From IMG/VR virus record IMGVR_UViG_3300022745_000022, positions 1 to 64,000 of that record: a stretch of DNA of 64,000 nt. The stretch is one strand, 5' to 3'. The position numbers and the translations under genes were made by a program. Under the pieces are notes generated by a model. It saw nothing but the letters and a program-made list of their open reading frames with translations, ran no database searches and was not told where the DNA came from. Positions 13,056 to 19,733 of this stretch are shown piece by piece. Source of the stretch: a virus. Each line of letters begins with the position of its first letter. Position 1 is the first letter of the stretch.

Positions 13056-13391
13056 ATTTATCCCTCTGCACTCAGTTGTAATAGGTTTGCCACCAGAAAC
13101 GCCATATCCTTTCGGGAGCTATTTCCTACCTAACTAGTACAACTGCTCACCCTTGGGAGCTGATTAAGCATATACTCGTCACTCGGTTAATCTGTATAAC
13201 ACAGCATGACATTGCATATCCACTCCGAGACAGATATACTGTCCTGTTATCTTAATCAGGCAGTTTCACATCTTAGAAGACGTTCGCTGAGATGGACTAA
13301 GCCAAATACTCCGATGACCTTCAGACTAAGAATTATATATCTGCGTGAGAATGGTGCATTAACAGGCCCACCTCTCGGTAAGCCACTGAAC
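13056..13391 (-). other. Non-coding stretch of ~335 bases with inverted repeats
   Basis: No frame of useful length on either strand and no tRNA. The leftward strand contains GACAG-TATAT-CTGTC, GATTAA...TTAATC, and two AGCTCCC-type arms pairing with GGGTGAGC and nearby sequence. It may be a 3' UTR, small RNA or decayed gene. The region is more AT-rich than its surroundings. Confidence 0.4.
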
Positions 13392-13787
13392 TTACTCTGC
13401 CTCAGCGTCGGCTGGAACCTTGTCCTGCAGCACTTCTGTACGCTTACCGGTAGAGAAACTGATATAGGAATCAGCATTAACCGGGTTGAACATACTGTAC
13501 TGGAAGGTGGTATCCTTCATGTTGGCCTTGTGATTCTTCTCATCCCTGACTTTGATGTCAGGACACAGGGCACTGACCAGGCTTTCCACGACCTTGGCAA
13601 GATTCTCTTCGCGTACGGTGAGGATGATGGGCGCTTCTCCACCGCCAAGCATTCCCATGAGCCCACCGGTTTCCAGGTTGAGCTGCAATTGGAATCCACG
13701 GGCCCATACGGGCTTTTCACCTTCACTGATATCGGTGGCCGGGATCAGGAAGGGGGTCACTATGATGTGCGAGATGTCTTTGAACAT
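13392..13787 (-). CDS. Hypothetical protein
   Basis: 131 aa from the ATG at 13787; upstream in-frame codons to 13964 cross two hairpins and are rejected. Beta-strand-rich N-terminus (SHIIVTPFLIPATD), a Gly/Met loop (GGLMGMLGGGEAP), then a helix. Ends acidic (VPADAEAE). Preceded by a TTCG-loop hairpin and an A-rich leader. No family recognised. Confidence 0.7.
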   Translation of the reverse strand: MFKDISHIIVTPFLIPATDISEGEKPVWARGFQLQLNLETGGLMGMLGGGEAPIILTVREENLAKVVESLVSALCPDIKVRDEKNHKANMKDTTFQYSMFNPVNADSYISFSTGKRTEVLQDKVPADAEAE

Positions 13788-13815
13788 ATGGGTTTGATTT
13801 AAGGTGACAAAATAA

Positions 13816-13835
13816 AGGGAACCCCGAAGGGTCCC
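13816..13835 (-). terminator. UUCG-loop hairpin plus T-run
   Basis: Leftward GGGGACCC-TTCG-GGGTTCCC then TTTATTTT: an 8-pair stem closed by the very stable UUCG tetraloop, 28 bases before the ATG at 13787. Confidence 0.85.
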
Positions 13836-14035
13836 CTGTGCCTGATGCATCACAGGCTTTGGTCCGTTGTACATCCGGATTCGCAACGGAACTTCTTGAA
13901 AGGGAGTCCACTGTACCTGACATACGTGGAACTCCCTGTGCCTGAGATACAGGCTTGCTTTCAATGAAGTGAGGAGGCTCGTTTAGCAGCCGACCTCCCC
14001 GTGATTGTGCTGACAGCATTGGGAACGACGAGCGT
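13833..14035 (-). other. Hairpin array with a duplicated element
   Basis: About 200 non-coding bases. Plus-strand CCCTGTGCCTGA...ACAGGCTT occurs at 13833-13858 and again at 13934-13956, each able to fold on itself. Further stems are GGGAGTtCCAC...GTGGaCTCCC and TCCGTTG...CAACGGA. The order suggests a local duplication of a hairpin unit in a 3' UTR or small RNA. Confidence 0.45.
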
Positions 14036-14125
14036 CTATTTACCAATGAGAGCCTGCATCACAATGTCCGTGCCGGCGCCCAGGGACCTGGTCAAACCAT
14101 TGGTATGGGGGCCGGCAAATATCAT
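14036..14125 (-). CDS. Possible 29-aa peptide
   Basis: A frame MIFAGPHTNGLTRSLGAG... ending MQALIGK and TAG, whose ATG overlaps the stop of the upstream gene as ATGA. The coupling and lack of other use of this DNA support it, but the length is marginal. Gly-rich, mildly hydrophobic. Unknown. Confidence 0.4.
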   Translation of the reverse strand: MIFAGPHTNGLTRSLGAGTDIVMQALIGK

Positions 14126-14598
14126 TTCCATGAAACATAAACTGCCTTGGCAATACAGGTATATCCTGTGGGGGTAACCGCATCGATGGAATCTTTGTAT
14201 ACTTCATACACTTGAGAAGCCAGGCATATCTCGTCAGCGTTTGATCTGTACACATTCACCCAGCCTCTATTGTTGCCGTCCAGCATGGCCCGCGTGGTAC
14301 TCCAGCCATCCGGTAACGGATGCACATTGTCCGTTTGCTCTTCCAGCATCTCCTCATAGATCTGCTGCCAATACTTGAAGTTGGACATCAACTGTTCACG
14401 ACTGTGGGCTATATTGGCGTCCCACACAGGGAATGCCCACCAGTCTATGGGAAGTAATAGGAAGGCTGAGAATGTCTCCCGTGGCTTCTCCATGACAGAC
14501 ATGCGCTGCTCAAGATTGAGCTTTTGGAAGTGCTTGAGGTATGAAGGCCACCAGTCTTTGGATGAGTACCGGGATTCGAACTGTGCAAAGGTTACCAT
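14122..14598 (-). CDS. Hypothetical protein
   Basis: 158 aa, Trp/Tyr-rich and charged (SSKDWWPSYLKHFQKL; PIDWWAFPVWDA), with no membrane segment. The C-terminal part RGWVNVYRSNADEICLASQV has a WVNV strand also present near the end of the upstream gene (VWVNVFKTEFG), hinting at a shared module. It overlaps the upstream gene by 7 bases. Function unknown. Confidence 0.75.
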   Translation of the reverse strand: MVTFAQFESRYSSKDWWPSYLKHFQKLNLEQRMSVMEKPRETFSAFLLLPIDWWAFPVWDANIAHSREQLMSNFKYWQQIYEEMLEEQTDNVHPLPDGWSTTRAMLDGNNRGWVNVYRSNADEICLASQVYEVYKDSIDAVTPTGYTCIAKAVYVSWK

Positions 14599-15356
14599 TC
14601 TATGGGGATTGAGATGATGAGCGATGGTGCTGTCTCTCTTGTGCGTTCCTTGAATTCAATGGTGGCGTAAGGTGGTCCGAATTCCGTTTTAAACACATTG
14701 ACCCACACTGTCTTCTTTAGTGGTGGTGGTGCCATTTCCAGGTTGTACTCCTCCCTATTGGCACACCTTCCATTATCAGCCCAGCGTTCAAGTGCCAAGA
14801 TTCTCTTTGTGTCCTTATCATAGATCACGCCTATATTGCGGAAAGGTCCTCCGGTCACCACTTCTTCCGGAAGCCGGGCCAATACGACCGCTGGATGTCC
14901 GTTCACGGTTCTTGCGAGCTCACCTGTCAGATGCCGCTCCAGATTGAAGGTGAGATCGAAGACCTCCTGTTCGGGGTACAGCTCTTGATTCCTCAACTTG
15001 TACTGCTCAGTGACCACCTGCCCTAACCACTCCAGCCTTGGCTGTAGTGCCTCTTTGACAATAGTATTATGCAAAGTAGGTGTGGTACTGAAGGAAGAGT
15101 CGTAGATATCATTAGGGGTCTTCCACGCATACGATACCCTACCCACTTCTGAAGGAACAGGAAACGGCTCTGTGGTATCCCATTTGAGCGCATTAGCCAT
15201 ATGACACAAGCCCAGCCAGGCTTTGTAGCCCTCCAGGTGTGCCTTCAGTTTTTCAGCGCTACCGAATGGCGCCTTGATCAATGTTATGACCAGTGCTTCG
15301 TACTTGATGCGCATGGTCTTGAGAATCTCGAAGTTCTTGTCGTTGAATTTGTACAT
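14592..15356 (-). CDS. Hypothetical protein
   Basis: 254 aa, soluble, with an N-terminal helical part (residues 1-60) and a later alpha/beta part containing a TGGPFRNIGVIYDKD segment. The C-terminus carries the WVNV strand shared with gene 14122. It begins 4 bases after the upstream gene, so the three genes 15361, 14592 and 14122 form one operon. No family recognised. Confidence 0.75.
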   Translation of the reverse strand: MYKFNDKNFEILKTMRIKYEALVITLIKAPFGSAEKLKAHLEGYKAWLGLCHMANALKWDTTEPFPVPSEVGRVSYAWKTPNDIYDSSFSTTPTLHNTIVKEALQPRLEWLGQVVTEQYKLRNQELYPEQEVFDLTFNLERHLTGELARTVNGHPAVVLARLPEEVVTGGPFRNIGVIYDKDTKRILALERWADNGRCANREEYNLEMAPPPLKKTVWVNVFKTEFGPPYATIEFKERTRETAPSLIISIPIEW

Positions 15357-15360
15357 GGTA

Positions 15361-15879
15361 TTAAAGTTTGGTTTGTCCTGTGAATGCTTTGATTACTGTG
15401 AGCAGCTCTTCTTCAGTGGTGATGTAGGGAGCACGCTTGCTGCGTTGGTTACCCCATATCAGAACAATGCCCTGGTGCCTGTTGAAGGTTACTGTGAGAT
15501 CACCATAGGCTTTGTACACCACACTGTCCCTATTGGAGTCAGTGGACTCTAGATACCCGTACGCGTGGTGCAGCATGGATACCAACAATGGAAACTGCGG
15601 TGGCTTGTACATCAAGCGCTCCTGCGTGCGTATATCCGCCTCACGATCGAGCTTATTGAGCATCTCATCTGTGTAGGCACTGTAGGATAGCTCACGCAGG
15701 CGTTTCCAGTCCACTGATTTGTCCACATCACTACCCACTGAGGTACGGATGGAGATCTCAGCAGCATCGTAGACTTCACGGAAAGCGAACCACTTGCGTT
15801 CTGAATGTTGTTGCTGTTTGAATAGGAGTATGGTAGCGAATGTGGCTATGGCCAGCACGATCAGGATAGCTGTGGACAT
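15361..15879 (-). CDS. Membrane-anchored hypothetical protein
   Basis: 172 aa from the ATG at 15879. Residues 2-21 (STAILIVLAIATFATILLFK) form one N-terminal transmembrane helix. The rest is hydrophilic with helices and a C-terminal alpha/beta segment (VTFNRHQGIVLIWGN). N-in/C-out or the reverse cannot be settled. A hairpin, T-run and CACATTCAAAACCAAACTC leader directly precede the ATG. Confidence 0.75.
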   Translation of the reverse strand: MSTAILIVLAIATFATILLFKQQQHSERKWFAFREVYDAAEISIRTSVGSDVDKSVDWKRLRELSYSAYTDEMLNKLDREADIRTQERLMYKPPQFPLLVSMLHHAYGYLESTDSNRDSVVYKAYGDLTVTFNRHQGIVLIWGNQRSKRAPYITTEEELLTVIKAFTGQTKL

Positions 15880-15905
15880 GAGTTTGGTTTTGAATGTGAA
15901 AAGAA

Positions 15906-15933
15906 TGGGAGAGCCTTCAGATGGGCTCTCCCA
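15906..15933 (-). terminator. 10-bp hairpin plus T-run before gene 15879
   Basis: Leftward TGGGAGAGCC-catctgaa-GGCTCTCCCA followed by TTCTTTT, a perfect 10-pair stem, 26 bases before the ATG. Confidence 0.85.
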
Positions 15934-15939
15934 GCTGCA

Positions 15940-16105
15940 TAACACGTTACCCGTAGCGCGAAGCAGCAGCTTTATCGGTCCATACAGTGAACGTGGCATC
16001 AGTGGTGGATAGAATAGGGAGGCTCAGGGAGCAGGTCCTGAGCACTCCCATTAGCCCGAGGGTTACTCAGGAGGTTAGTACACCTTGTGAGTGTACTGTG
16101 TGAGA
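15940..16105 (-). other. Intergenic region with hairpins
   Basis: No gene visible. The leftward strand holds CTCAGG...CCTGAG (around 16022-16041) and the AGTACAC-N7-GTGTACT dyad at 16077-16097, with GGGAGTG repeats. It is likely the 3' UTR of the gene at 16106, possibly with regulatory sites. Confidence 0.4.
16077..16097. promoter_or_regulatory. GTACAC-N7-GTGTAC dyad, copy 1
   Basis: AGTACAC-cttgtga-GTGTACT, a perfect 7-bp inverted repeat with 7-base spacer. The same core and spacing occur at 18461-18479 in a promoter region, so it could be an operator; as RNA it could also be a simple hairpin. Confidence 0.45.
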
Positions 16106-16378
16106 TCACTCCCACTCAGGAGGTGGGAACAGAAAGATCAAGGTAGCGGCGATAAAGACACCCAGGAATCCTGTGATGACTATCCAGACGCCCACTGAAG
16201 GACCTGTAGCATCAAAACGGAGGTGCTGGGAGATGAATTCAAGGGCATGGTTGTGAAGTTCTCCATGCATCCAGGACCAAGCGGTGGTTCCAAGGATGGT
16301 GAAAGAGAGGACGAACAGGAGCATGAGGAGGCCGAGTAGGAGCCTGTATGATAGGATCCTGAGGGGTGAGTGTGACAT
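16106..16378 (-). CDS. Small two-helix membrane protein
   Basis: 90 aa with hydrophobic segments at about residues 12-35 and 63-84 and a histidine-containing loop (HGELHNHALEFISQHL). The C-terminus is short and acidic (PPPEWE). It stands alone, with long leader DNA upstream. It could be a holin-like or accessory envelope protein; no family is recognised. Confidence 0.7.
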   Translation of the reverse strand: MSHSPLRILSYRLLLGLLMLLFVLSFTILGTTAWSWMHGELHNHALEFISQHLRFDATGPSVGVWIVITGFLGVFIAATLIFLFPPPEWE

Positions 16379-16655
16379 ATTGAGGGGTATTTGGTTGTGA
16401 TGGTGACGAGTTGAGGGTGGGAAGTGGGAGCACAGAAGGGTTGAGAGCTGTGAGTGGAGCTGAGGAGGAGCTATATAGTTGCGGATGTCAGAGAGAGTTG
16501 ATACTTAGCGGAATAGAGAGAGGAGTGAGGGGAGAGGGTAGCAGGTCCGCAGGACCACTCACAGCGTGCTCAAGGAGGTGTAAAAATACGTTCTATGGAT
16601 ATATCATTGCAGAGTGAGCGTGTAACTTATTCATTCTCATTCACTTATCTACTCA
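16379..16655. other. Intergenic region with a polypurine plus strand
   Basis: From about 16380 to 16570 the plus strand is strongly G/A biased (many GGAG, GAGG and AGAG runs), so the leader of the leftward gene would be polypyrimidine. No convincing gene. A short GC hairpin (GTCCgcaGGAC) sits near 16545. The remainder is the upstream region of gene 16764. Confidence 0.5.
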
Positions 16656-16660
16656 ACCTT

Positions 16661-16714
16661 GTGCGGAAAAACGCACAGATCGAACGAAACGCGTGGAAAA
16701 AACGCACACATCGA
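16661..16714. repeat. Two direct repeats upstream of the Rep-like gene
   Basis: GTGCGGAAAAACGCACAGATCGA at 16661 and GCGTGGAAAAAACGCACACATCGA at 16691 share GGAAAAA(A)CGCACA-N-ATCGA, 30 bases apart (about three helical turns). A third partial CGCACA is at 16744. Each contains a small dyad. They suit operator or iteron sites for the adjacent winged-helix protein. Confidence 0.6.
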
Positions 16715-16737
16715 CATACCTATCCAGTTTTTAGCTG

Positions 16738-16745
16738 TATATTCG
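16738..16745 (+). promoter_or_regulatory. Possible -7 box (TATATTCG)
   Basis: Seven of eight matches to TAnnTTTG, 18 bases before the ATG at 16764 and just after the direct repeats. No clear -33 element. Confidence 0.4.
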
Positions 16746-16763
16746 CACAAAATATACTCAATC

Positions 16764-17309
16764 ATGAACAAACTCACCCCTTTGCACACCCAACTAGCTG
16801 ATAAACTGCTGAATATGATGCGTTTGGGCAGCTTATCCCGACAGAATCAGGTCACCCCTGGAGTAGCAGGTTATTCAGTGGGCGGTGAAACAAGGTCCTT
16901 CCGGCTTCACCAGGAGATCACGATCGTTGACCGCACTCTCTATGATGGCCTCTCAATTGGTGCTATTAAACTGGTACTCAAGATCCAACAGGAACTGGAG
17001 ATGAACAATCCACTGTGGGAATGCAGCAATCCCAAGTCAGACATACGTCGTCATCTGGCTGAGCTCAAGCGCAATGACATCATCGAAGCCATTCCAGGCA
17101 CCGATATGTATATCGTTAGTCCGGCCAAGATCCGTCGTGGTCATCCACTGATCACCCTCGGTGCACTCTATGAGTACTGCAAGCGCAGATACACTGAGGA
17201 TAAGCACTGGAAGATCAGCAATGTGGATATCAGGGCATTACGCTCCTCGGGAGTAGCTGTTGCACGGCTACCATTTGATATGGATGTACCTGAGGCGGGC
17301 GAAATGTGA
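16764..17309 (+). CDS. Winged-helix, RepL-like DNA-binding protein
   Basis: 181 aa from MNKLTPLHTQ; the longer frame from 16659 would cover the repeats and is rejected. Residues ~55-125 look like a winged helix: GAIKLVLKIQQEL, then SDIRRHLAELKRNDIIEAIPGTDMYIVSPAKIRRG, matching the wing and the YxINP-x-G ending of RepL-type replication proteins. It may start replication or repress transcription at the repeats upstream. It is a plus-strand gene inside the leftward region. Family call moderate. Confidence 0.65.
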   Translation: MNKLTPLHTQLADKLLNMMRLGSLSRQNQVTPGVAGYSVGGETRSFRLHQEITIVDRTLYDGLSIGAIKLVLKIQQELEMNNPLWECSNPKSDIRRHLAELKRNDIIEAIPGTDMYIVSPAKIRRGHPLITLGALYEYCKRRYTEDKHWKISNVDIRALRSSGVAVARLPFDMDVPEAGEM

Positions 17310-17315
17310 ATATTC

Positions 17316-17332
17316 TGCCCTTATTACGGGCA
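17316..17332 (+). terminator. Weak hairpin after gene 17309
   Basis: TGCCC-ttattac-GGGCA followed by TTTGTGT; a short stem and an imperfect T-run. Confidence 0.4.
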
Positions 17333-17390
17333 TTTGTGTAGGCCACTGACTCCCGAGTTCAGTACTTGACTGTGGGGCTGGGTTAAAAAA

Positions 17391-17413
17391 GACCAGGCTC
17401 CTTCGAGCTGGTC
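17391..17413 (-). terminator. Intrinsic terminator of gene 17424
   Basis: Leftward GACCAGCTC-gaag-GAGCCTGGTC followed by TTTTTTAA, 10 bases after the stop codon and facing the convergent gene: a classic terminator with no gene directly downstream. Confidence 0.85.
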
Positions 17414-17423
17414 TACGAGTTGA

Positions 17424-17633
17424 TCACTCGCAACGGTCTTCGAGCTGTTCTCCCCACCGGTCGACGCTCTGTTCTTCGTGCTGGTCGTGCAGCCAATCTT
17501 CGAGCAGTTTGAAGCCTGCAGCCATGGGAATGACTGCCACAATGCTCCACTCGCTGAATGAGGTGCTAGAGAGGACGGCTGTGGTGGCCACGAACAATGC
17601 CATAGCGAGCCACAAGTTGGTGTACTGTTTCAT
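17424..17633 (-). CDS. Small membrane protein
   Basis: 69 aa. Two adjacent hydrophobic segments (about 8-24 and 29-43) precede an acidic, charged tail (LEDWLHDQHEEQSVDRWGEQL). A hairpin, T-run and A-rich leader come before the ATG, and a strong terminator follows, so it is a single-gene unit. It could be an envelope modifier; no family recognised. Confidence 0.65.
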   Translation of the reverse strand: MKQYTNLWLAMALFVATTAVLSSTSFSEWSIVAVIPMAAGFKLLEDWLHDQHEEQSVDRWGEQLEDRCE

Positions 17634-17660
17634 ATATTGGGATTGATTGATGACAAAGGA

Positions 17661-17688
17661 AGGTCAGCCCCCTTGCAGGAGCTGACCT
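17661..17688 (-). terminator. Hairpin plus T-run before gene 17633
   Basis: Leftward AGGTCAGC-tcctgcaagggg-GCTGACCT followed by TCCTTT, 28 bases before the ATG at 17633 and 20 bases after the stop of gene 17708. Confidence 0.75.
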
Positions 17689-17707
17689 CTTTCTGTGGTT
17701 CAGCAGA

Positions 17708-18319
17708 TTACGCGGTCTTCTGCGCGATGCCGGACAGCTTGGTCTCGGGAGCTGCAGGTGCTGCAACTTCCTCGACGTCTGCGCCCCAACGACGGCCTTT
17801 GCTGGCCACGATGGCTGCGACCGGAGTCATGCTCTTGACCACAATGGCCTCGTGCGTGCTCTCCAGCCTGTTACCGGCTGCATCACGGTCCTGAACCTGG
17901 ACGGTGTCCAGCAACAGGTCAACAGTCTGGCCGCTGAAGAACTGGGTCTTCGTGCCGTCGTTGTTGATGATGCCGAACGACAGTTGACTCTGGTTGAGCA
18001 ACTGGTCGAACAGGATGCGTGCTTCGTCTTTGTCGCCTGCGGCCTCCAAGGCAATGGCCTTGGCATGTCCTTCAGTGAACATGGTGCTGTTGCACACGCT
18101 GGCTTTGTTGACGTTGAAGGAGTAAATGTCCTTGAGGACGCCCTTCTGCCCGTTCAGGCCCGTGATGTTCTCATCATAGTAGCCGAGCTGTGGTTTACCG
18201 CTCACCTGGCAGCGCACGGGTGTGCCTGTCATGGAACGATTGACCTCGCTGCGGCTGTTCATGATGTTGTTGAACCTGCGCTCTTCGGCGCCAATGGTGC
18301 GAACTTTGGTCTGTGACAT
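17708..18319 (-). CDS. Hypothetical protein, first leftward early gene
   Basis: 203 aa from MSQTKVRTIG at 18319; upstream codons to 18466 are AT-rich leader. Beta-rich middle (QSQLSFGIINNDGTKTQFFSG, TVDLLLDTVQVQD) and an Ala/Pro tail (VEEVAAPAAPETKL). It is the promoter-proximal gene leftward of the 18.3-18.5 kb divergent region, and its codons look well-optimised, so it may be highly expressed early. No family recognised. Confidence 0.75.
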   Translation of the reverse strand: MSQTKVRTIGAEERRFNNIMNSRSEVNRSMTGTPVRCQVSGKPQLGYYDENITGLNGQKGVLKDIYSFNVNKASVCNSTMFTEGHAKAIALEAAGDKDEARILFDQLLNQSQLSFGIINNDGTKTQFFSGQTVDLLLDTVQVQDRDAAGNRLESTHEAIVVKSMTPVAAIVASKGRRWGADVEEVAAPAAPETKLSGIAQKTA

Positions 18320-18534
18320 GGTCTTTGCTTTATGGGTGATTGAAATGATGACGCATGTTAGATGACGGGGCCAAGCCTCCGCAAAAGTTAGTAGCGGGGC
18401 CTCTCTCGAGGTGGTACCCCAACCCCCCGACACCCTCAAATTTTTAAAAAAAAATTCTTGGTACACTCATTCAGTGTACTTACCTTAGCCTCTGCATTCA
18501 ATTCACTCAGCTCCTTCACATCAAACTCATCGCT
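18320..18534. promoter_or_regulatory. Divergent control region between early and late blocks
   Basis: 215 bases separate the leftward gene 18319 from the rightward gene 18535. It contains an A/T tract (TTTTTAAAAAAAAATT at ~18441-18456), a TTG at 18458, the GTACAC dyad and TACCTTAG at 18481. Promoter elements for the late operon are best placed here; the leftward promoter is not obvious. Confidence 0.55.
18460..18488 (+). promoter_or_regulatory. Late promoter candidate with internal dyad
   Basis: TTG at 18458-18460, 20 bases, then TACCTTAG at 18481-18488 (seven of eight to TAnnTTTG). The spacer is filled by GTACACT-CATTC-AGTGTAC, the same dyad core as at 16077. An operator between the -33 and -7 elements would allow repression. 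Confidence 0.5.
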
Positions 18535-18834
18535 ATGCTCCTCAAAGCTTTCGTTGACCACTCCAACATCATCTGGCCCATCTTCGGCGCCGCTGTGCTG
18601 GTAATGCTCGCTCTGTTCGCCTTCATCCCGGGCAACAGGATCTACACTGCCCCTCCCGGTAACAAGGCCGGTGGACTAGTGCTACTACTCGCTGCAGCCG
18701 GTTGGCTCGTGGCCTGGGGTAAGGACATGATCACCCTCAGTTCGGTACCCATAGTGAATAACCTGGTGACCGTGGGCATCGGTGTCATCCTCACAATCCT
18801 GGGCTTATGCGTACTCGTGGTCTGGCACAAGTAG
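18535..18834 (+). CDS. Three-helix membrane protein (holin candidate)
   Basis: 99 aa with hydrophobic segments at about 12-31, 46-62 and 74-96 and a short basic end (VVWHK), the size and topology of a class I holin. There is no adjacent endolysin, so holin is only a possibility. First gene of the late rightward block, directly behind the 18.46 kb promoter candidate; overlaps the next gene by 28 bases. Confidence 0.7.
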   Translation: MLLKAFVDHSNIIWPIFGAAVLVMLALFAFIPGNRIYTAPPGNKAGGLVLLLAAAGWLVAWGKDMITLSSVPIVNNLVTVGIGVILTILGLCVLVVWHK

Positions 18835-19148
18835 TACTGGTCTCAGTCGCTGCCTTCTTCAATGCGGTGATGGACAGTGTGGGTGATTCGGTGCACTTCA
18901 ATGCATCGGTCTTCCACAAACTGGATCCCACCTTCTGGAGTAAGGATGCCTCCTGGAATACGGCCACCCATGTCTTCGGCTACAAAGTGGACGCTTGGCA
19001 CCTGTCCAAGTCCCTGGTGGTGGTATGCCTCTGTCTGGCCATCGTCCTACCGGCCGTAGCGCGGTTCAAGTGGTGGATGGAGCTGCTGATCGCAGGTGCG
19101 CTATGGAACATCACATTCAACATTTCCTATCACTTTCTGATTCGTTGA
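18807..19148 (+). CDS. Membrane protein
   Basis: 113 aa. Hydrophobic N-terminus (about 7-20), a polar middle (DPTFWSKDASWNTATHVFGY), then two C-terminal hydrophobic segments (about 68-84 and 90-105). The start overlaps gene 18535. It may act with the previous protein on the host membrane during lysis, or be an accessory factor. No family recognised. Confidence 0.7.
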   Translation: MRTRGLAQVVLVSVAAFFNAVMDSVGDSVHFNASVFHKLDPTFWSKDASWNTATHVFGYKVDAWHLSKSLVVVCLCLAIVLPAVARFKWWMELLIAGALWNITFNISYHFLIR

Positions 19149-19149
19149 T

Positions 19150-19674
19150 ATGGAGTCATACATTGATAAGGCCGTTATCGCTTCCCGTGAAGAGCGGCAC
19201 GAGGTTTGGCTATTGACACAGAGACTGACTTTGGATGCGCTGAACGACGAAACGGGATTCATCCACCACCAGGTGTTCGAACCACAGACACTGCTAGTGG
19301 CCAAAGATGAGCCGACGTTCATCGCATATGCCAATAGGCGTGTGAGCCTACCGAAGTCCATACTCCGTAACACGGATTACTTCAGGCGTATCGACAACAA
19401 GTTCAGCCTGCAGCTAATCTCTACGGCCACTGGCGAAACGATACGACAGGAGTGGTTGCCACTGCAGAACATAAAGGCCGATAGCCTGTATAGCCACCTG
19501 TACAGCATGATCATCGATATCGTGAACAAATGGGAAGTTGAAATCATGAAAGGACAATTAAAGATCACATTGCACGCGGATGTACCAGACCCACGATATG
19601 AACGACCTGTTGCTGCAGATGCAGGCTCCAACGCAGGAGCTGCAACTGGTAGTAACGCCTCAGGGAAACCTTGA
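19150..19674 (+). CDS. Hypothetical late-block protein
   Basis: 174 aa. Mixed alpha/beta; the C-terminal ~25 residues are Ala/Gly/Asn low complexity (AGSNAGAATGSNASGKP). It follows the previous stop after one base. No motif found. Its last 77 bases overlap a second frame at 19598. Confidence 0.75.
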   Translation: MESYIDKAVIASREERHEVWLLTQRLTLDALNDETGFIHHQVFEPQTLLVAKDEPTFIAYANRRVSLPKSILRNTDYFRRIDNKFSLQLISTATGETIRQEWLPLQNIKADSLYSHLYSMIIDIVNKWEVEIMKGQLKITLHADVPDPRYERPVAADAGSNAGAATGSNASGKP

Positions 19675-19723
19675 GGTGCGCATCGTCGTGTCTGACCCGC
19701 TATTCGAACTCACGCACACTTAA
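19598..19723 (+). CDS. Possible 41-aa overlapping gene
   Basis: MNDLLLQMQAPTQELQLVVT... ending FELTHT, read in another frame over the low-complexity tail of gene 19150 and ending 10 bases before gene 19734. The sequence looks protein-like (amphipathic strands) and fills an otherwise empty gap. Marginal support. Confidence 0.4.
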   Translation: MNDLLLQMQAPTQELQLVVTPQGNLEVRIVVSDPLFELTHT

Positions 19724-19733
19724 AACCCCAATT

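Noticed and set aside
14565-14600. GGATTCGAAC string resembling a tRNA T-arm
   Set aside because: It lies in the coding start of gene 14122 and has no matching acceptor or anticodon stem.
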